Both the position numbers and the translations under genes were made by a program. A stretch of 64,000 bases of DNA from an uncultured Saprospiraceae bacterium. Its GTDB lineage: Bacteria; Bacteroidota; Bacteroidia; Chitinophagales; Saprospiraceae. The stretch is from NCBI GenBank assembly GCA_937926205.1, contig CALEYL010000054.1, positions 123,227-187,226 on the forward strand, written 5' to 3'. Shown piece by piece: positions 47,372 through 56,994 of the stretch. Each line of letters begins with the position of its first letter. The first letter of the stretch is position 1. Under the pieces are notes generated by a model that saw only the letters and a list, made by a program, of their open reading frames with translations, ran no database searches and was not told the DNA's origin.

Positions 47372-47943
47372 AAGCCGGGATTTCTGTCTGGATGCGGTTA
47401 TTGCTCGTCTGCATAGTACTGATCATTGCCGGATTCCTGCTGCGCGGCTGGTTGTACCGACAACTCATTATTTATGAATCTGTTGGACAGCGAACGGTGT
47501 ATGCTGTACAGGCCCCAGAGCTGGTGACCTATATTGAACAGGAATGTGCCGGTATAGAAAATGGCGATATTCAGAGCATTATTCAACTTGGTCTGTCGCT
47601 AACTTCCAGGCAATTGAATTTCACCACTTCCAATAATAACAAAGATCCTAACAAGTTGATAGAATCGAAAACAGCTCACTGTGTTGGTTATGCAGCTTTT
47701 TTTACCAGTACCTGCAATTTCCTGCTCCGGAAGTTTAACCTGGATGGTGCCTGGACTGCAAAACACCAGATCGGTCAATTATACTTATTTGGTGCCAATA
47801 TCCACCATTACTTCAACACGCCGTTTTTTAAAGATCACGACTTTGTAACCATTGAAAATAAGGCGACCGGCGTCATCTTTGCTGTTGACCCTTCTGTGAA
47901 TGATTATTTGCTAATTGATTTTGTGAATTTCAAAAAGCAATAA
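47362..47943 (+). CDS. Membrane-anchored transglutaminase-like protein
   Basis: 193 residues. An N-terminal helix (WMRLLLVCIVLIIAGFLL, about 10-27) anchors a domain with ESKTAHCVGYAAFFTSTCNF, FFKDHDFVTIEN and IFAVDPSVNDY. The Cys, His and Asp in these three blocks are in the order and spacing of a papain-like transglutaminase/protease triad (C near 111, H near 155, D near 174). The family call is inference from the triad; no name is known. The start overlaps the phosphoesterase stop by 10 bases (ATG 47362); the ATG at 47392 would remove the overlap. Confidence 0.6.
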   Translation: MALKAGISVWMRLLLVCIVLIIAGFLLRGWLYRQLIIYESVGQRTVYAVQAPELVTYIEQECAGIENGDIQSIIQLGLSLTSRQLNFTTSNNNKDPNKLIESKTAHCVGYAAFFTSTCNFLLRKFNLDGAWTAKHQIGQLYLFGANIHHYFNTPFFKDHDFVTIENKATGVIFAVDPSVNDYLLIDFVNFKKQ

Positions 47944-48011
47944 GCATGAAAGCACGCCCGATTTATCTGTCCCGGCCTGGAGAATGCAACCTGTTTTCCG
48001 TTATTTTTATC

Positions 48012-48086
48012 TAAGACATTTAAAAAGTGGCTTAAATGACAGGAGACACCCCAAAATATGGAATGTCTCCTGTTGAAAATGTCTTA
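48012..48086. terminator. Long nested hairpin next to the tRNA 3' end
   Basis: Outer stem TAAGACATT/AATGTCTTA (48012-48020 with 48078-48086) encloses ACAGGAGACA/TGTCTCCTGT (48039-48048 with 48064-48073). It starts four bases beyond the tRNA 3' end and 69 bases after the transglutaminase-like gene, so it can serve as terminator for both converging transcripts. Confidence 0.6.
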
Positions 48087-48090
48087 AGAG

Positions 48091-48163
48091 AGCGGGGTAC
48101 GAGACTCGAACTCGCGACTTCCAGCTTGGGAAGCTAGCGCTCTACCAACTGAGCTAACCCCGC
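48091..48163 (-). tRNA. tRNA-Gly (anticodon CCC)
   Basis: 73 bases. Acceptor stem GCGGGGT/ACCCCGC, D arm with AGCTC...GAGC, anticodon stem CTAGC/GCTGG with the 7-base loop TTCCCAA, giving anticodon CCC for glycine codon GGG, and a T arm with the conserved TTCGAGT. The discriminator is T; CCA is not encoded. A consensus promoter lies directly upstream. Confidence 0.96.
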
Positions 48164-48175
48164 TTAGTATCAAAA

Positions 48176-48207
48176 CAAAAATACAAAGTTTGCAATTAAG
48201 CGGCAAA
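48176..48207 (-). promoter_or_regulatory. Consensus -33/-7 promoter for tRNA-Gly
   Basis: On the minus strand TTTG (48207-48204), a 20-base spacer, then TATTTTTG (48183-48176). Both elements match the Bacteroidota consensus (TTTG / TAnnTTTG) exactly, and the expected start is a few bases before the tRNA 5' end. It is the clearest promoter in the window and strong support for the phylum. Confidence 0.8.
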
Positions 48208-48273
48208 AAAAAATCATGTCTAAGGTGTGTTATTAACGACTCATCCTATCTTTATCCCAAGACGGATTATTAT

Positions 48274-49185
48274 ATGATTGATTTTATCGGGGACATTCAC
48301 GGCCATGCTGACAAACTCAAAGCTCTGCTCCTCAAGCTTGGCTATTCTTTACAAAATGGCAGCTATGTTCATCCTGAACGTAAAGCCTTGTTTGTAGGGG
48401 ATTACATTGACCGGGGACCTAAAATCAGGGAAACCCTTCAAATCATCAGGCGCATGGTCGAAAAAAATCATGCCATTGCGCTCATGGGCAATCACGAATA
48501 CAATGCACTTTGTTTTCATTATCAGGAAAGCAAGGGTGGTCATTTGCGCAAACACCTTATAAAGAACATTGTGCAACATTACGCAACACTGCAACAGTTC
48601 CATCACCGGCAGGAAGAATACGAAGATTACTTAGATTGGTTTAAAACCTTGCCCCTGTATTATGAAACAGAAACCTTCCGGGCCGTGCATGCCTGCTGGG
48701 ACCATCAATACATTGATACCCTGCGCGCTGTTTTGCCTGCCGGGAGGTTGACCGATGAGTTGATTTATTTATCTGTTGATAAAGAGACTGCATTCAATGT
48801 GGCGGTAGACGAAACACTGAAAGGTAAAGAAGTCGCCCTGCCAGTCGGATTCCAATTTCAGGACAAAGAAGACATTTTGCGTGGCGGCGTGCGCATAAAA
48901 TGGTGGGAAAATCCTTCCAGAGCGACTTATAAAAGCCTCAGTGTTATCCACATGGAGTCTTTGCCTGAAATTCCTATGGACACAGCGCTGTTGAACAGTT
49001 GCTCACATTATGGCGAGCATGAAAAACCCGTCTTTTTCGGGCATTACTGGCTTTCAGGCAATCCTGATTTGTTCAGAGGCAATATTTGCTGCCTTGACTA
49101 CAGCGTTGCTAAAGACGGGCCTTTAGTCGCTTATCGCTTTGATGGCGAAGCAAAGCTTGACTCAAAAAAGTTTGTATCGGTTTGA
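48274..49185 (+). CDS. Metallophosphoesterase (calcineurin-like, PrpE/bis-tetraphosphatase type)
   Basis: 303 residues from the ATG at 48274; the frame is open to 48190 but that would begin with TTG inside the tRNA promoter. Metal-binding motifs of the PPP-type phosphatases are in order: MIDFIGDIHGHADKLKAL, LFVGDYIDRGPKIRET and ALMGNHEYNALCFH, then a C-terminal FGHYWLSG with the last His. This order fits Ser/Thr-phosphatase-like or diadenosine tetraphosphatase-like enzymes. Lone gene; cytoplasmic. Confidence 0.88.
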   Translation: MIDFIGDIHGHADKLKALLLKLGYSLQNGSYVHPERKALFVGDYIDRGPKIRETLQIIRRMVEKNHAIALMGNHEYNALCFHYQESKGGHLRKHLIKNIVQHYATLQQFHHRQEEYEDYLDWFKTLPLYYETETFRAVHACWDHQYIDTLRAVLPAGRLTDELIYLSVDKETAFNVAVDETLKGKEVALPVGFQFQDKEDILRGGVRIKWWENPSRATYKSLSVIHMESLPEIPMDTALLNSCSHYGEHEKPVFFGHYWLSGNPDLFRGNICCLDYSVAKDGPLVAYRFDGEAKLDSKKFVSV

Positions 49186-49190
49186 AAAGG

Positions 49191-50474
49191 CTACCAGCGC
49201 ACCTGCCCCTCCCCTTCCACGATCCACTTTTCTGTCACCAGTTTTTCTAAAGCAAAAGGGCCCCTTGCATGCAGCTTTTGAGTGGATATCCCAATTTCAG
49301 CGCCAAGGCCAAAAGTGCCGCCATCTGTAAAGCGGGTCGAAGCGTTGGCATATACCGCAGCAGCGTCCACATTTTCAATAAAATAGCGACAAACATGCTG
49401 GTCTTCCGAGACAATGGCTTCAGAATGCCTGGAAGAGTACTTTTCGATGTGTACCAGCGCTTCTTCCTGATCTTCAACTGTTTTTACGGAACATTTAAAA
49501 TCGAGAAATTCCCGTCCAAAATCTTCCGGCTCAGCGGGCCTCAGCCTGGAAAAACCAGCATTTTTAAGGATGCTGTAGCTTTGCTCATCTGCAAATACCT
49601 CCACCCCCCAGCGTTCAAAATCTTCGCAGAGCAACGGTAGAAATTCAGGAGCTATAACGGTGTCTACCAAAATAGTATCGAGGGCATTGCATACGGAAGG
49701 CCTGGATACTTTAGCGTTTACCACAATGGCTTTGGCTTTTTCAAGATCAGCGGCCTGATGAACATAAGTATGGCAAACACCAGCGCCGGTTTCAATGACA
49801 GGCACACGCGAATGTTCCCGAACAAAGCGAATGAGCGATTCCGATCCCCGTGGAATGATGAGGTCAATGTGGCGGGTCGCTGTGAGCATGGTTTTTACCA
49901 GATCGCGATCCGGTGGCAACAGCGCAACGCAATCCCGGCTAAGGCCTTCCTTTTCCAGGGTCTCCTGGATGAGCCTTATGAGTATTGAGTTGGTATCGAA
50001 TGCATCCGTACCTCCACGCAATACAGCAGCATTTCCTGACTGCAGGCAGAGGGCCGTCACATCCAGCGTTACATTGGGCCTCGATTCATAAATAATACCT
50101 ATAACACCCATTGGCACACTTATTTTACGAAGCTTCAGGCCGTTCTCTAAAGTTCGCTCAAGCAAAATGGCGCCGGATGGACCGGGCAGCGCAGCGACTT
50201 CTCTGATGCTGTTTGCAAGTGCCGTTAGGCGCGGCTCATTGAGTAACAAGCGATCGTATTTTGGATCTGCAGGATCCATCCGCGATAAATCGAGTTGATT
50301 GGCCGCCAGAATGGCGTCTGTTTCATTTTCGACGACGTCTGCCAATCGCTGCAACAAAGCCAGTCTGGCTGCATCATCCAGTCGGCGCACCTGGCCCGAA
50401 GCGCGTCGGGTTGCTTCCAATTGAGCCATCAAGGTTTCAGAGGAGGACAATATCGTCTGCATGGGCAATTTCAA
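49191..50474 (-). CDS. proA: Gamma-glutamyl phosphate reductase
   Basis: 427 residues. Aldehyde-dehydrogenase fold with KISVPMGVIGIIYESRPNVT, the catalytic Cys in SRPSVCNALDTILVD, and TGAGVCHTYVHQAADLEKA. It reduces glutamyl-5-phosphate to the semialdehyde in proline synthesis. The start at 50474 overlaps the end of proB by 38 bases; the in-frame ATG at 50462 would shorten the overlap and cannot be excluded. Either way the pair is translated together. No proC nearby. Confidence 0.96.
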   Translation of the reverse strand: MKLPMQTILSSSETLMAQLEATRRASGQVRRLDDAARLALLQRLADVVENETDAILAANQLDLSRMDPADPKYDRLLLNEPRLTALANSIREVAALPGPSGAILLERTLENGLKLRKISVPMGVIGIIYESRPNVTLDVTALCLQSGNAAVLRGGTDAFDTNSILIRLIQETLEKEGLSRDCVALLPPDRDLVKTMLTATRHIDLIIPRGSESLIRFVREHSRVPVIETGAGVCHTYVHQAADLEKAKAIVVNAKVSRPSVCNALDTILVDTVIAPEFLPLLCEDFERWGVEVFADEQSYSILKNAGFSRLRPAEPEDFGREFLDFKCSVKTVEDQEEALVHIEKYSSRHSEAIVSEDQHVCRYFIENVDAAAVYANASTRFTDGGTFGLGAEIGISTQKLHARGPFALEKLVTEKWIVEGEGQVRW

Positions 50475-51474
50475 AATTTTGTGTGTTCAAATTTTCTTCA
50501 ATAACGGCAGCCGTATGCTTCACCCTGGCAATGCCGATGGTTTCCTGTTGGGCATCCAGCAGTTCAATGACCTCGTGTTTTCCAAATTCACCTTTTATCC
50601 GCCGCACCCCCACTGCCAGCAGGCTCTTCCGCTCCTGTACGGCCCGAACTGCCCCGGCATCCAGCGTCAGCTTCCCGGTAATGATGCTGCCGCTGGCTAG
50701 CCATTTTTGCCGGGAATTCAGCGCTACGCTTTGGGCATGAAAAACGGTCCCCGTTTCTCCGTTCAATGCTTTGGCCATCCCTTCCGGGGTTCTGATGTTG
50801 AAAAAGACAACGCGAATGCCCATTCGGGTAGCGAGCCGCGTATAAGTCAGCTTCGACAACATCCCCCCCAAACCAAGCGAAGACTTGTCGCTGCGTACCA
50901 GTCCGAAAACTTCCTGTCCAAGGTTTTGTACAACAGGAATAATCCGGCCTTCCGAATCGAGCAATCCCCCGACAGATGTACTGATGAGCAGCGCTTCTGC
51001 ATTGAATCCGGCCGCTATCAGTGTTGCCAGCTCGTCGTTATCCGAAAACTTTAGTTCCAGATTGCTTACTACATCATTTTCGTTGGCAATGGGGATAATG
51101 CCGTTGGCCCATAACTCCTGATAAGTTTCTTTCAATTGCAGGAATTGGCGACGGTTTGCAAAATGCTGCCGTTCGCAAAGACTCTGTGCAATTGAGATGC
51201 CGTATTGGCTAAAATGCCGGGAATAGATATTGAGCAGCAAGGGATTGCCCACCGCGGCAGCGGCTTTTCGCTCGATCAGGCTTCCCTTATAATTGCGGAT
51301 CGCATTTTTGCCGGCGCCAACTGCCCCCGAAGATACCAGCACAATCCGGTACGCTTTTTGCAGACCGGCTACCTGCCGGGCAATACCTGCAATGACCAGT
51401 TCGTCGGGCTCGCCATTTTCATGGGTGATGGAAGCGGTACCAAATTTGATAACCAATACAGGAGGCAATGCCAT
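50437..51474 (-). CDS. proB: Glutamate 5-kinase
   Basis: 345 residues. Amino-acid-kinase domain with VIKFGTASITHENGEPDELV, VLVSSGAVGAGKNAI and IPIANENDVVSNLELKFSDN, then a PUA domain near residues 260-345 (GKLTLDAGAVRAVQERKSLL). It phosphorylates glutamate, the regulated first step of proline synthesis. A TATCTTTG -7 element lies about 20 bases before the start. Confidence 0.96.
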   Translation of the reverse strand: MALPPVLVIKFGTASITHENGEPDELVIAGIARQVAGLQKAYRIVLVSSGAVGAGKNAIRNYKGSLIERKAAAAVGNPLLLNIYSRHFSQYGISIAQSLCERQHFANRRQFLQLKETYQELWANGIIPIANENDVVSNLELKFSDNDELATLIAAGFNAEALLISTSVGGLLDSEGRIIPVVQNLGQEVFGLVRSDKSSLGLGGMLSKLTYTRLATRMGIRVVFFNIRTPEGMAKALNGETGTVFHAQSVALNSRQKWLASGSIITGKLTLDAGAVRAVQERKSLLAVGVRRIKGEFGKHEVIELLDAQQETIGIARVKHTAAVIEENLNTQNFEIAHADDIVLL

Positions 51475-51492
51475 AACGTCAATTTAATGCAG

Positions 51493-51500
51493 CAAAGATA
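51493..51500 (-). promoter_or_regulatory. -7 promoter element for proBA
   Basis: The minus strand reads TATCTTTG, exact TAnnTTTG, 19 bases before the proB start codon, which implies a very short leader. Confidence 0.5.
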
Positions 51501-51632
51501 GGCACTCCGGGGATGTCGTCCTGTTTGTAGTCATTAAATTATGACAAATAGGCTGATTTAAAAATCCGGGATGGCTTTGCCTCCCTGTCACGTCATCCGG
51601 CAGTTATGTCGCAAACCCCGGTTTCTCATTCA

Positions 51633-53312
51633 TTACTGGAGCTTTTTCCATTGGCGGCCCCCGTTTCGCCAGGCGCGAAGTAAAAGCAGCCCAAACAAAG
51701 CAGCTGCACCAAATGCATAATTGGAGCGACTTGTTTCACCGGCCTGTTCCCACCAGTACCCAAGGGTTCCTGCACTCAGAGCCAAAATAGCGCACAACAA
51801 TTGCTGCACCCCCATATAAAGGAGTTTTGCGCTTTGCGAAAGATCAGGCGTTCTCATTTCAAATTGCCCCTGGCGGGCAATTTGCAGGGTTTGTCGCAAC
51901 TCCTCCGGAAGGGAAAGCATATTAGTCAGCGCCCCTTGCAGCATTTTGCGAACGAAAGTGAGCAGGTCTCCGCGTTGCCCCATCACAAACTCCTGCGCAT
52001 AGGGGCGCACTACATCAAGCGGGTTATATTTTGGATCGAGTGTATTGCACAATCCGAGCAACAGGGTGAGCATGCGGTTGAGCAAGACATAATCTTTGGG
52101 TACCTGTACAGTCCCCGAAATGCCGCTGAACCCAATATCCTGTATCAGGCGAAACAAGCTGTTGTCGAATGGTTTGACTTTTATGTCTTTGAAATTTAAC
52201 CCATCCATTTGGACTTCGTTTTGCAGGAAATTGCGCAGCGCCACGATCATTTTTTCGGCCATTTGCTCTGCTTCCCGGCCATCTGCAATAAACCCCATCA
52301 TCCTGCTGGCTTCAATCATCCCGCGGGTATCGCTTTTTACGGCTGCTTCAATGAGATTCAGCATACCTTCCCGCATGTTGGCTCCCAGGTGTCCGGTAGC
52401 GCCGAAGTCAAGCAATACCAGCACGCCATCCGGACGGACAAGGATATTCCCCGGATGCGGATCTGCATGATAAAATCCGTCTTTGAAAACCATCCGGCAA
52501 TAGGCATGTAATAAATTTGACGCAAGTTCCCGGCGATCAAGCTGCCATGCGTCCAGTTGTTCTGTATTCGAAATTTTTACCCCTTCGTGCCAGGTAGTCG
52601 TTAATATTCGTCCAGTGGAATAGCTTGCATGAACCTCCGGGATAAGGAGTTTTTTTTCCCCAGAAAGGTTCTTACTGATTTCATTCATAGAGGCCGCTTC
52701 CTTTTCAAAATCCAACTCCTCTTCGATCATTTTACTGACCTGAGAATAGAGGTAATCCATGCCTTTTATGTTGTAAAACCAGGAGATGATGCGCGTGAGG
52801 CGGCGAATGATGTCGAGGTCGATCCGGGCAATTTCTTCAATGTCGGCATGTTGAACCTTGACCACAACCGCTGTACCATCCGGTAACTGAGCGCGATGCG
52901 CCTGGCCGATGGAAGCAGAAGCCAGCGGCGTTTCTTCAAAATGGGAGAAGAGTAGCTCTGGTCCTTTGCCGAATTCCCGTTCAATCCGCTCCTTAACCTG
53001 TGAAAAGGGTCTGGGGGGAATGTTGTCCTGAAGTGCTTCGAGCGGTTTCTGAAAAGCATCCGGTAAAAAATTACTCAGAATGGACAGCATTTGTCCGATT
53101 TTGATAAATAAGCCATTCAATTCGAGAATTGCTTTTTTTACGCGCTCCGCATTCCGGAGGTGCAGCGCCAGCATTCTTTTTTCGTAATGTTTGGTACCAA
53201 AGACCTTTTTCCGAAGTACGAGTCCGGCATAACTTAACAATACGCGTGCTGCTGTCCAGTAAGCTTTCCGCATGCGCTGGTTGCCCGAATAGATTTTCTT
53301 TTGTGTAGCCAT
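51633..53312 (-). CDS. AarF/UbiB (ABC1) family atypical kinase
   Basis: 559 residues. KxGQ motif in FIKIGQMLSILSNFLPDAF near residue 72, the Ala-rich nucleotide loop LASASIGQAHRAQLPDG, VVVKVQHADIEEI, and the kinase core HADPHPGNILVRPDGVLVLL ... DFGATGHLG. Two hydrophobic segments at the C-terminus (LLCAILALSAGTLGYW, YAFGAAALFGLLLLRAW) anchor it in the membrane. The family is needed for isoprenoid quinone synthesis, probably by extracting lipids rather than by phosphorylating proteins. It is divergent from a sodium:solute symporter. Confidence 0.93.
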   Translation of the reverse strand: MATQKKIYSGNQRMRKAYWTAARVLLSYAGLVLRKKVFGTKHYEKRMLALHLRNAERVKKAILELNGLFIKIGQMLSILSNFLPDAFQKPLEALQDNIPPRPFSQVKERIEREFGKGPELLFSHFEETPLASASIGQAHRAQLPDGTAVVVKVQHADIEEIARIDLDIIRRLTRIISWFYNIKGMDYLYSQVSKMIEEELDFEKEAASMNEISKNLSGEKKLLIPEVHASYSTGRILTTTWHEGVKISNTEQLDAWQLDRRELASNLLHAYCRMVFKDGFYHADPHPGNILVRPDGVLVLLDFGATGHLGANMREGMLNLIEAAVKSDTRGMIEASRMMGFIADGREAEQMAEKMIVALRNFLQNEVQMDGLNFKDIKVKPFDNSLFRLIQDIGFSGISGTVQVPKDYVLLNRMLTLLLGLCNTLDPKYNPLDVVRPYAQEFVMGQRGDLLTFVRKMLQGALTNMLSLPEELRQTLQIARQGQFEMRTPDLSQSAKLLYMGVQQLLCAILALSAGTLGYWWEQAGETSRSNYAFGAAALFGLLLLRAWRNGGRQWKKLQ

Positions 53313-53472
53313 GTCATCCTGTCTTATCCCGGCAAATTACCGGACATTTTCGACTTTCCAATATTTAGTATTCCTAAAAGACCATATTGGTGGGCACTTT
53401 CCAAATGTTCGTTTTCCTGAATTGCAGAAAACATTTTTTTTGTCTCATTTTTGGCGATCGACAAAATTTTTT

Positions 53473-55230
53473 ATGCCTTTACGGGATGCAGCAACAACTA
53501 TTCTTTTAACTTTAGCGCTGATATTATTGTATATTATACACTTTGAACCCGGCCAACTCGTGGGACAATCACTGCAAACTCTCGATTACATCATCTTCCT
53601 GATCTATTTCGTCATAGTAGCTGGCTACGGCTATTGGATTTATCAGCGAAAGAAACTGGCTCAGGCAAGCACGACCGATTTTTTCCTCGCAGAAGGGTCA
53701 CTCACCTGGTGGGCCATTGGCGCTTCCCTCATTGCCTCCAACATCAGTGCCGAGCAATTCATAGGCATGTCTGGTTCCGGATTCAAGATGGGGCTCGCCA
53801 TTGCCAGTTACGAATGGATGGCTTCAGCAACGCTGATTGTCGTTGCTGTTTTCTTCTTGCCCATTTACCTGAAAAATAAAATTTTTACCATGCCGCAATT
53901 TCTAGAGCGGCGTTACAACAGCACGGTAAGTCTCGTAATGGCTGTCTTCTGGCTCTTGTTGTATGTGGTGGTTAACCTGACTTCCATCCTTTACCTTGGC
54001 GCCATTGCCGTTAGGGAAATCAGTGGTCTTAACCTCTTTTTCTGTATGGCTCTGTTAGGCCTTTTTGCCATTTTCATTACACTTGGCGGCATGAAAGTTA
54101 TTGGCTATACGGATGTTATCCAGGTTTTCTTTTTGGTTCTGGGCGGTTTGGCGACCACATACATTGCCTTTAATCTTGTGGCCGATAAGTTTGGTGAATC
54201 GGGTGTTGTTGCGGGGTTCAACCTCACCATGCAACATGCCAACGACCACTTCCACATGATTTTTGATAAAAACGATAAAAATTTCCTGGATTTGCCGGGG
54301 TTGTCCATACTTATCGGCGGGATGTGGATTGTCAACCTCAATTACTGGGGCTGCAACCAATACATTACGCAAAGAGCATTAGGGGCAGATTTAAAAACAG
54401 CACGCAGCGGTCTGCTTTTTGCCGCTTTTCTGAAGTTGCTGATGCCCGTCATCGTCTGCCTCCCCGGAATTGCAGCTTTTGTTTTGCACCAACAGGGCAA
54501 TTTCCAGACAGAAATGCTTCAGGACGGCGAGTTGAATCCTGATCGCGCCTACCCTGTTTTGCTCAACTTGTTGCCCCTTGGTCTGAAAGGCTTGTCTTTC
54601 GCCGCACTTACAGCGGCGATCGTCGCGTCTCTTGCCGGCAAGGCGAACAGCATTTCCACCATTTTCACACTGGACATTTACAAAAAAATCAGTCCGCAAG
54701 CCAGTGAAAAAAGCCTGGTTCGAATTGGGCGCATCACCGTGCTGGTCGCAATTGTACTCGCCATGATCATTGCTCCTTTCATGGGCATAGACAAAAAAGG
54801 TGGATTTCAATACATTCAGGAATACACAGGATTTGTATCGCCCGGTATTTTTGCCATGTTTATCCTCGGTTTTTTCTGGAAAAAGACAACAGCAAATGCG
54901 GCGTTGTTTGCAACGATCGGAGGCTTTATTCTTTCTGTCATTTTTAAATTTCTGCCCAATTGGGTGGACCTTTCTTTTCTGTCGTCGATGGGATTCAGTG
55001 CGCCAAACAGCGCAGGGGTCTATGAAATTCCGTTTATCGACAGGATGGGATTCGTCTTTATCATTTGCATTGCCGGCATGTTTGTTATCAGTATGCTGGA
55101 GCTCAAAGGCCGGTCCAATCCCAAAGGCCTGGAACTTGATCGCGCCATGTTCCGGACAAATCCTGGTTTTACAGTAGGGTCGCTGCTTATTCTTGGTATT
55201 CTGACGGCACTTTACACCATCTTTTGGTAA
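53473..55230 (+). CDS. Sodium:solute symporter (SSS family, SGLT-like), first of two
   Basis: 585 residues from the ATG at 53473; the open frame to 53311 would overlap the divergent aarF start and adds a non-conserved stretch. About fourteen membrane helices. The segment TTDFFLAEGSLTWWAIGASL followed by IASNISAEQFIGMSGSGF is the SSS signature region near the sodium site, followed by PQFLERRYNSTVSLVMAVFW, LGGMKVIGYTDVIQVFFLVL and NYWGCNQYITQRALGA. It imports a sugar or similar solute with sodium. The substrate is not identifiable. Confidence 0.93.
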   Translation: MPLRDAATTILLTLALILLYIIHFEPGQLVGQSLQTLDYIIFLIYFVIVAGYGYWIYQRKKLAQASTTDFFLAEGSLTWWAIGASLIASNISAEQFIGMSGSGFKMGLAIASYEWMASATLIVVAVFFLPIYLKNKIFTMPQFLERRYNSTVSLVMAVFWLLLYVVVNLTSILYLGAIAVREISGLNLFFCMALLGLFAIFITLGGMKVIGYTDVIQVFFLVLGGLATTYIAFNLVADKFGESGVVAGFNLTMQHANDHFHMIFDKNDKNFLDLPGLSILIGGMWIVNLNYWGCNQYITQRALGADLKTARSGLLFAAFLKLLMPVIVCLPGIAAFVLHQQGNFQTEMLQDGELNPDRAYPVLLNLLPLGLKGLSFAALTAAIVASLAGKANSISTIFTLDIYKKISPQASEKSLVRIGRITVLVAIVLAMIIAPFMGIDKKGGFQYIQEYTGFVSPGIFAMFILGFFWKKTTANAALFATIGGFILSVIFKFLPNWVDLSFLSSMGFSAPNSAGVYEIPFIDRMGFVFIICIAGMFVISMLELKGRSNPKGLELDRAMFRTNPGFTVGSLLILGILTALYTIFW

Positions 55231-55298
55231 ATCAAGATCAATCCCAAAGCAGGAAAGTAGAAACTTTTATTATGCACAACTTTAAACGACAGTAAATC

Positions 55299-56981
55299 AT
55301 GGCTAAAGGATTAATGGGATTAGATTTTGCAATCATCGGCCTCTACTTCGCGGCGGTTTTTGCACTGGCGATCTGGGTCACCATCAAGGAACGCCGTTCG
55401 AAAGCTCAAAACTATGATTCTACTGACTACTTTCTGGGTGGGAAAAACCTGGGATGGTTTGTCATTGGGGCGTCGTTATTTGCCTCAAACATAGGTTCAG
55501 AACACCTGGTTGGCCTGGCTGGCTCCGGAGCAAGGGGAGACATGCCTGCGGCCCATTTCGAATTATTGGCTGCGCTGGTTCTGATGGTACTGGGCTGGGT
55601 TTTTGTGCCTTTTTACATCAAAAGCGGCGTATTTACCATGCCGGAGTTCCTTGAGCGGCGCTATTCTTCCAGTGCCCGGAATTATCTTTCCATTGTTTCT
55701 ATTGTTGCCTACATTCTGACCAAAATCTCCATCACCATTTTTGCCGGTGCTTTGGTTTTCGAAGTACTGGGGCTGGAATTTTGGACCGGCGCTGTGCTTG
55801 TTGTCGTCGCAACCGGCATTTACACCATTTTCGGCGGACTGCGGGCGGTGGTGTACACGGATATGATGCAAATGTTCATCTTCCTTTTTGCAGCAGGCGC
55901 CATTACCTATTATGGATTGGAAGCGCTTGGGGGCTGGGGCGGTATGACCACCGCCATCAACGAAGCAGGAGGTACCGCTACTTCAGCAAAATATTTCAAC
56001 CTCTGGCGTCCGATGAGTGATCCTGATTTTCCATGGACAGGCATTCTTTTTGGCGCACCAATTTTGGGAATATGGTACTGGTGCACCGATCAGTTCATTG
56101 TGCAACGGGTACTTTCTGCACCAAATTCAAATGAAGCCCGCAAAGGCGCTTTGTTTGCCAGTGCACTGAAATTGCTGCCTCTGTTCCTTTTTGTAATTCC
56201 CGGCGCCATTGCCTTCGCTCTATCGCAGCGCAACCTGCTTGACCTTGGCGGAAATCCGGACCAGGCATTGCCTGCCATGATTACGGATTTCCTTCCTACA
56301 GGAGTAAAAGGACTGGTGCTTGCAGGCTTGCTGGCAGCTTTAATGAGCTCTTTGTCCTCTGTATTCAATTCCTGTTCCACCTTGTTTACCATAGATTTTT
56401 ACAAGCGTTGGAAACCGGCGGCCAGCGAAAAAGAACTCGTATTTACCGGACAGGTAGCGACGGTCGTTCTCGTAGTCATCAGCCTTGTCTGGATTCCGTT
56501 CATGCGTGCCATGATGGAAGGCGGCGGATTTTACAAATACCTCCAAAGCATTCAGGCTTATATCTCTCCGCCAATTGCCGCAGCGTTCCTGCTTGGCCTG
56601 TTCATCAAACGCATCAATGCCAGAGGAGCCATTGTCGCGCTCTGGACCGGATTTGCGATTGGTCTGCTGCGCCTGGTGCTCGAATACATGAAAAACACGA
56701 ATGCGCTGGCGCCGGGGTCAGTGCTGGACAGTTTTGCCAGCATCAACTTCCTGCATTTCGCCATTATCCTTTTCGTGATTTCTGCCGTCATTATGCTTGT
56801 AGTTAGCCGGACGGCACCTGCTTACGGGCCTGAAAAGCTGAAAAATGTAACTTACGAACGCACGGAAGATATGACAGAAGCTTTTAGCTTCGCTAATCGT
56901 GATTTCTGGATCACAATTCTTATTATTGCAGTTGTATTCGCTATTTGGTTTATATTCAGTCCGCTGGGTATCGCCAATTAA
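55299..56981 (+). CDS. Sodium:solute symporter (SSS family, SGLT-like), second of two
   Basis: 560 residues, about fourteen membrane helices. Signature region STDYFLGGKNLGWFVIGASL plus FASNIGSEHLVGLAGSG, then PEFLERRYSSSARNYLSIVS, FGGLRAVVYTDMMQMFIFLF and YWCTDQFIVQRVLSAPNSNE. Same family as the gene before it, but the two sequences differ widely, so they likely arose from an old duplication and now carry different substrates. It lies 68 bases downstream and is probably co-transcribed. Two hairpins follow it. Confidence 0.93.
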   Translation: MAKGLMGLDFAIIGLYFAAVFALAIWVTIKERRSKAQNYDSTDYFLGGKNLGWFVIGASLFASNIGSEHLVGLAGSGARGDMPAAHFELLAALVLMVLGWVFVPFYIKSGVFTMPEFLERRYSSSARNYLSIVSIVAYILTKISITIFAGALVFEVLGLEFWTGAVLVVVATGIYTIFGGLRAVVYTDMMQMFIFLFAAGAITYYGLEALGGWGGMTTAINEAGGTATSAKYFNLWRPMSDPDFPWTGILFGAPILGIWYWCTDQFIVQRVLSAPNSNEARKGALFASALKLLPLFLFVIPGAIAFALSQRNLLDLGGNPDQALPAMITDFLPTGVKGLVLAGLLAALMSSLSSVFNSCSTLFTIDFYKRWKPAASEKELVFTGQVATVVLVVISLVWIPFMRAMMEGGGFYKYLQSIQAYISPPIAAAFLLGLFIKRINARGAIVALWTGFAIGLLRLVLEYMKNTNALAPGSVLDSFASINFLHFAIILFVISAVIMLVVSRTAPAYGPEKLKNVTYERTEDMTEAFSFANRDFWITILIIAVVFAIWFIFSPLGIAN

Positions 56982-56994
56982 TGTTTTTATCTAT

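Noticed and set aside
47944..48090. Riboswitch next to the tRNA-Gly gene
   Set aside because: The region folds as nested simple hairpins fitting a terminator, and no glycine-related gene follows on either strand.
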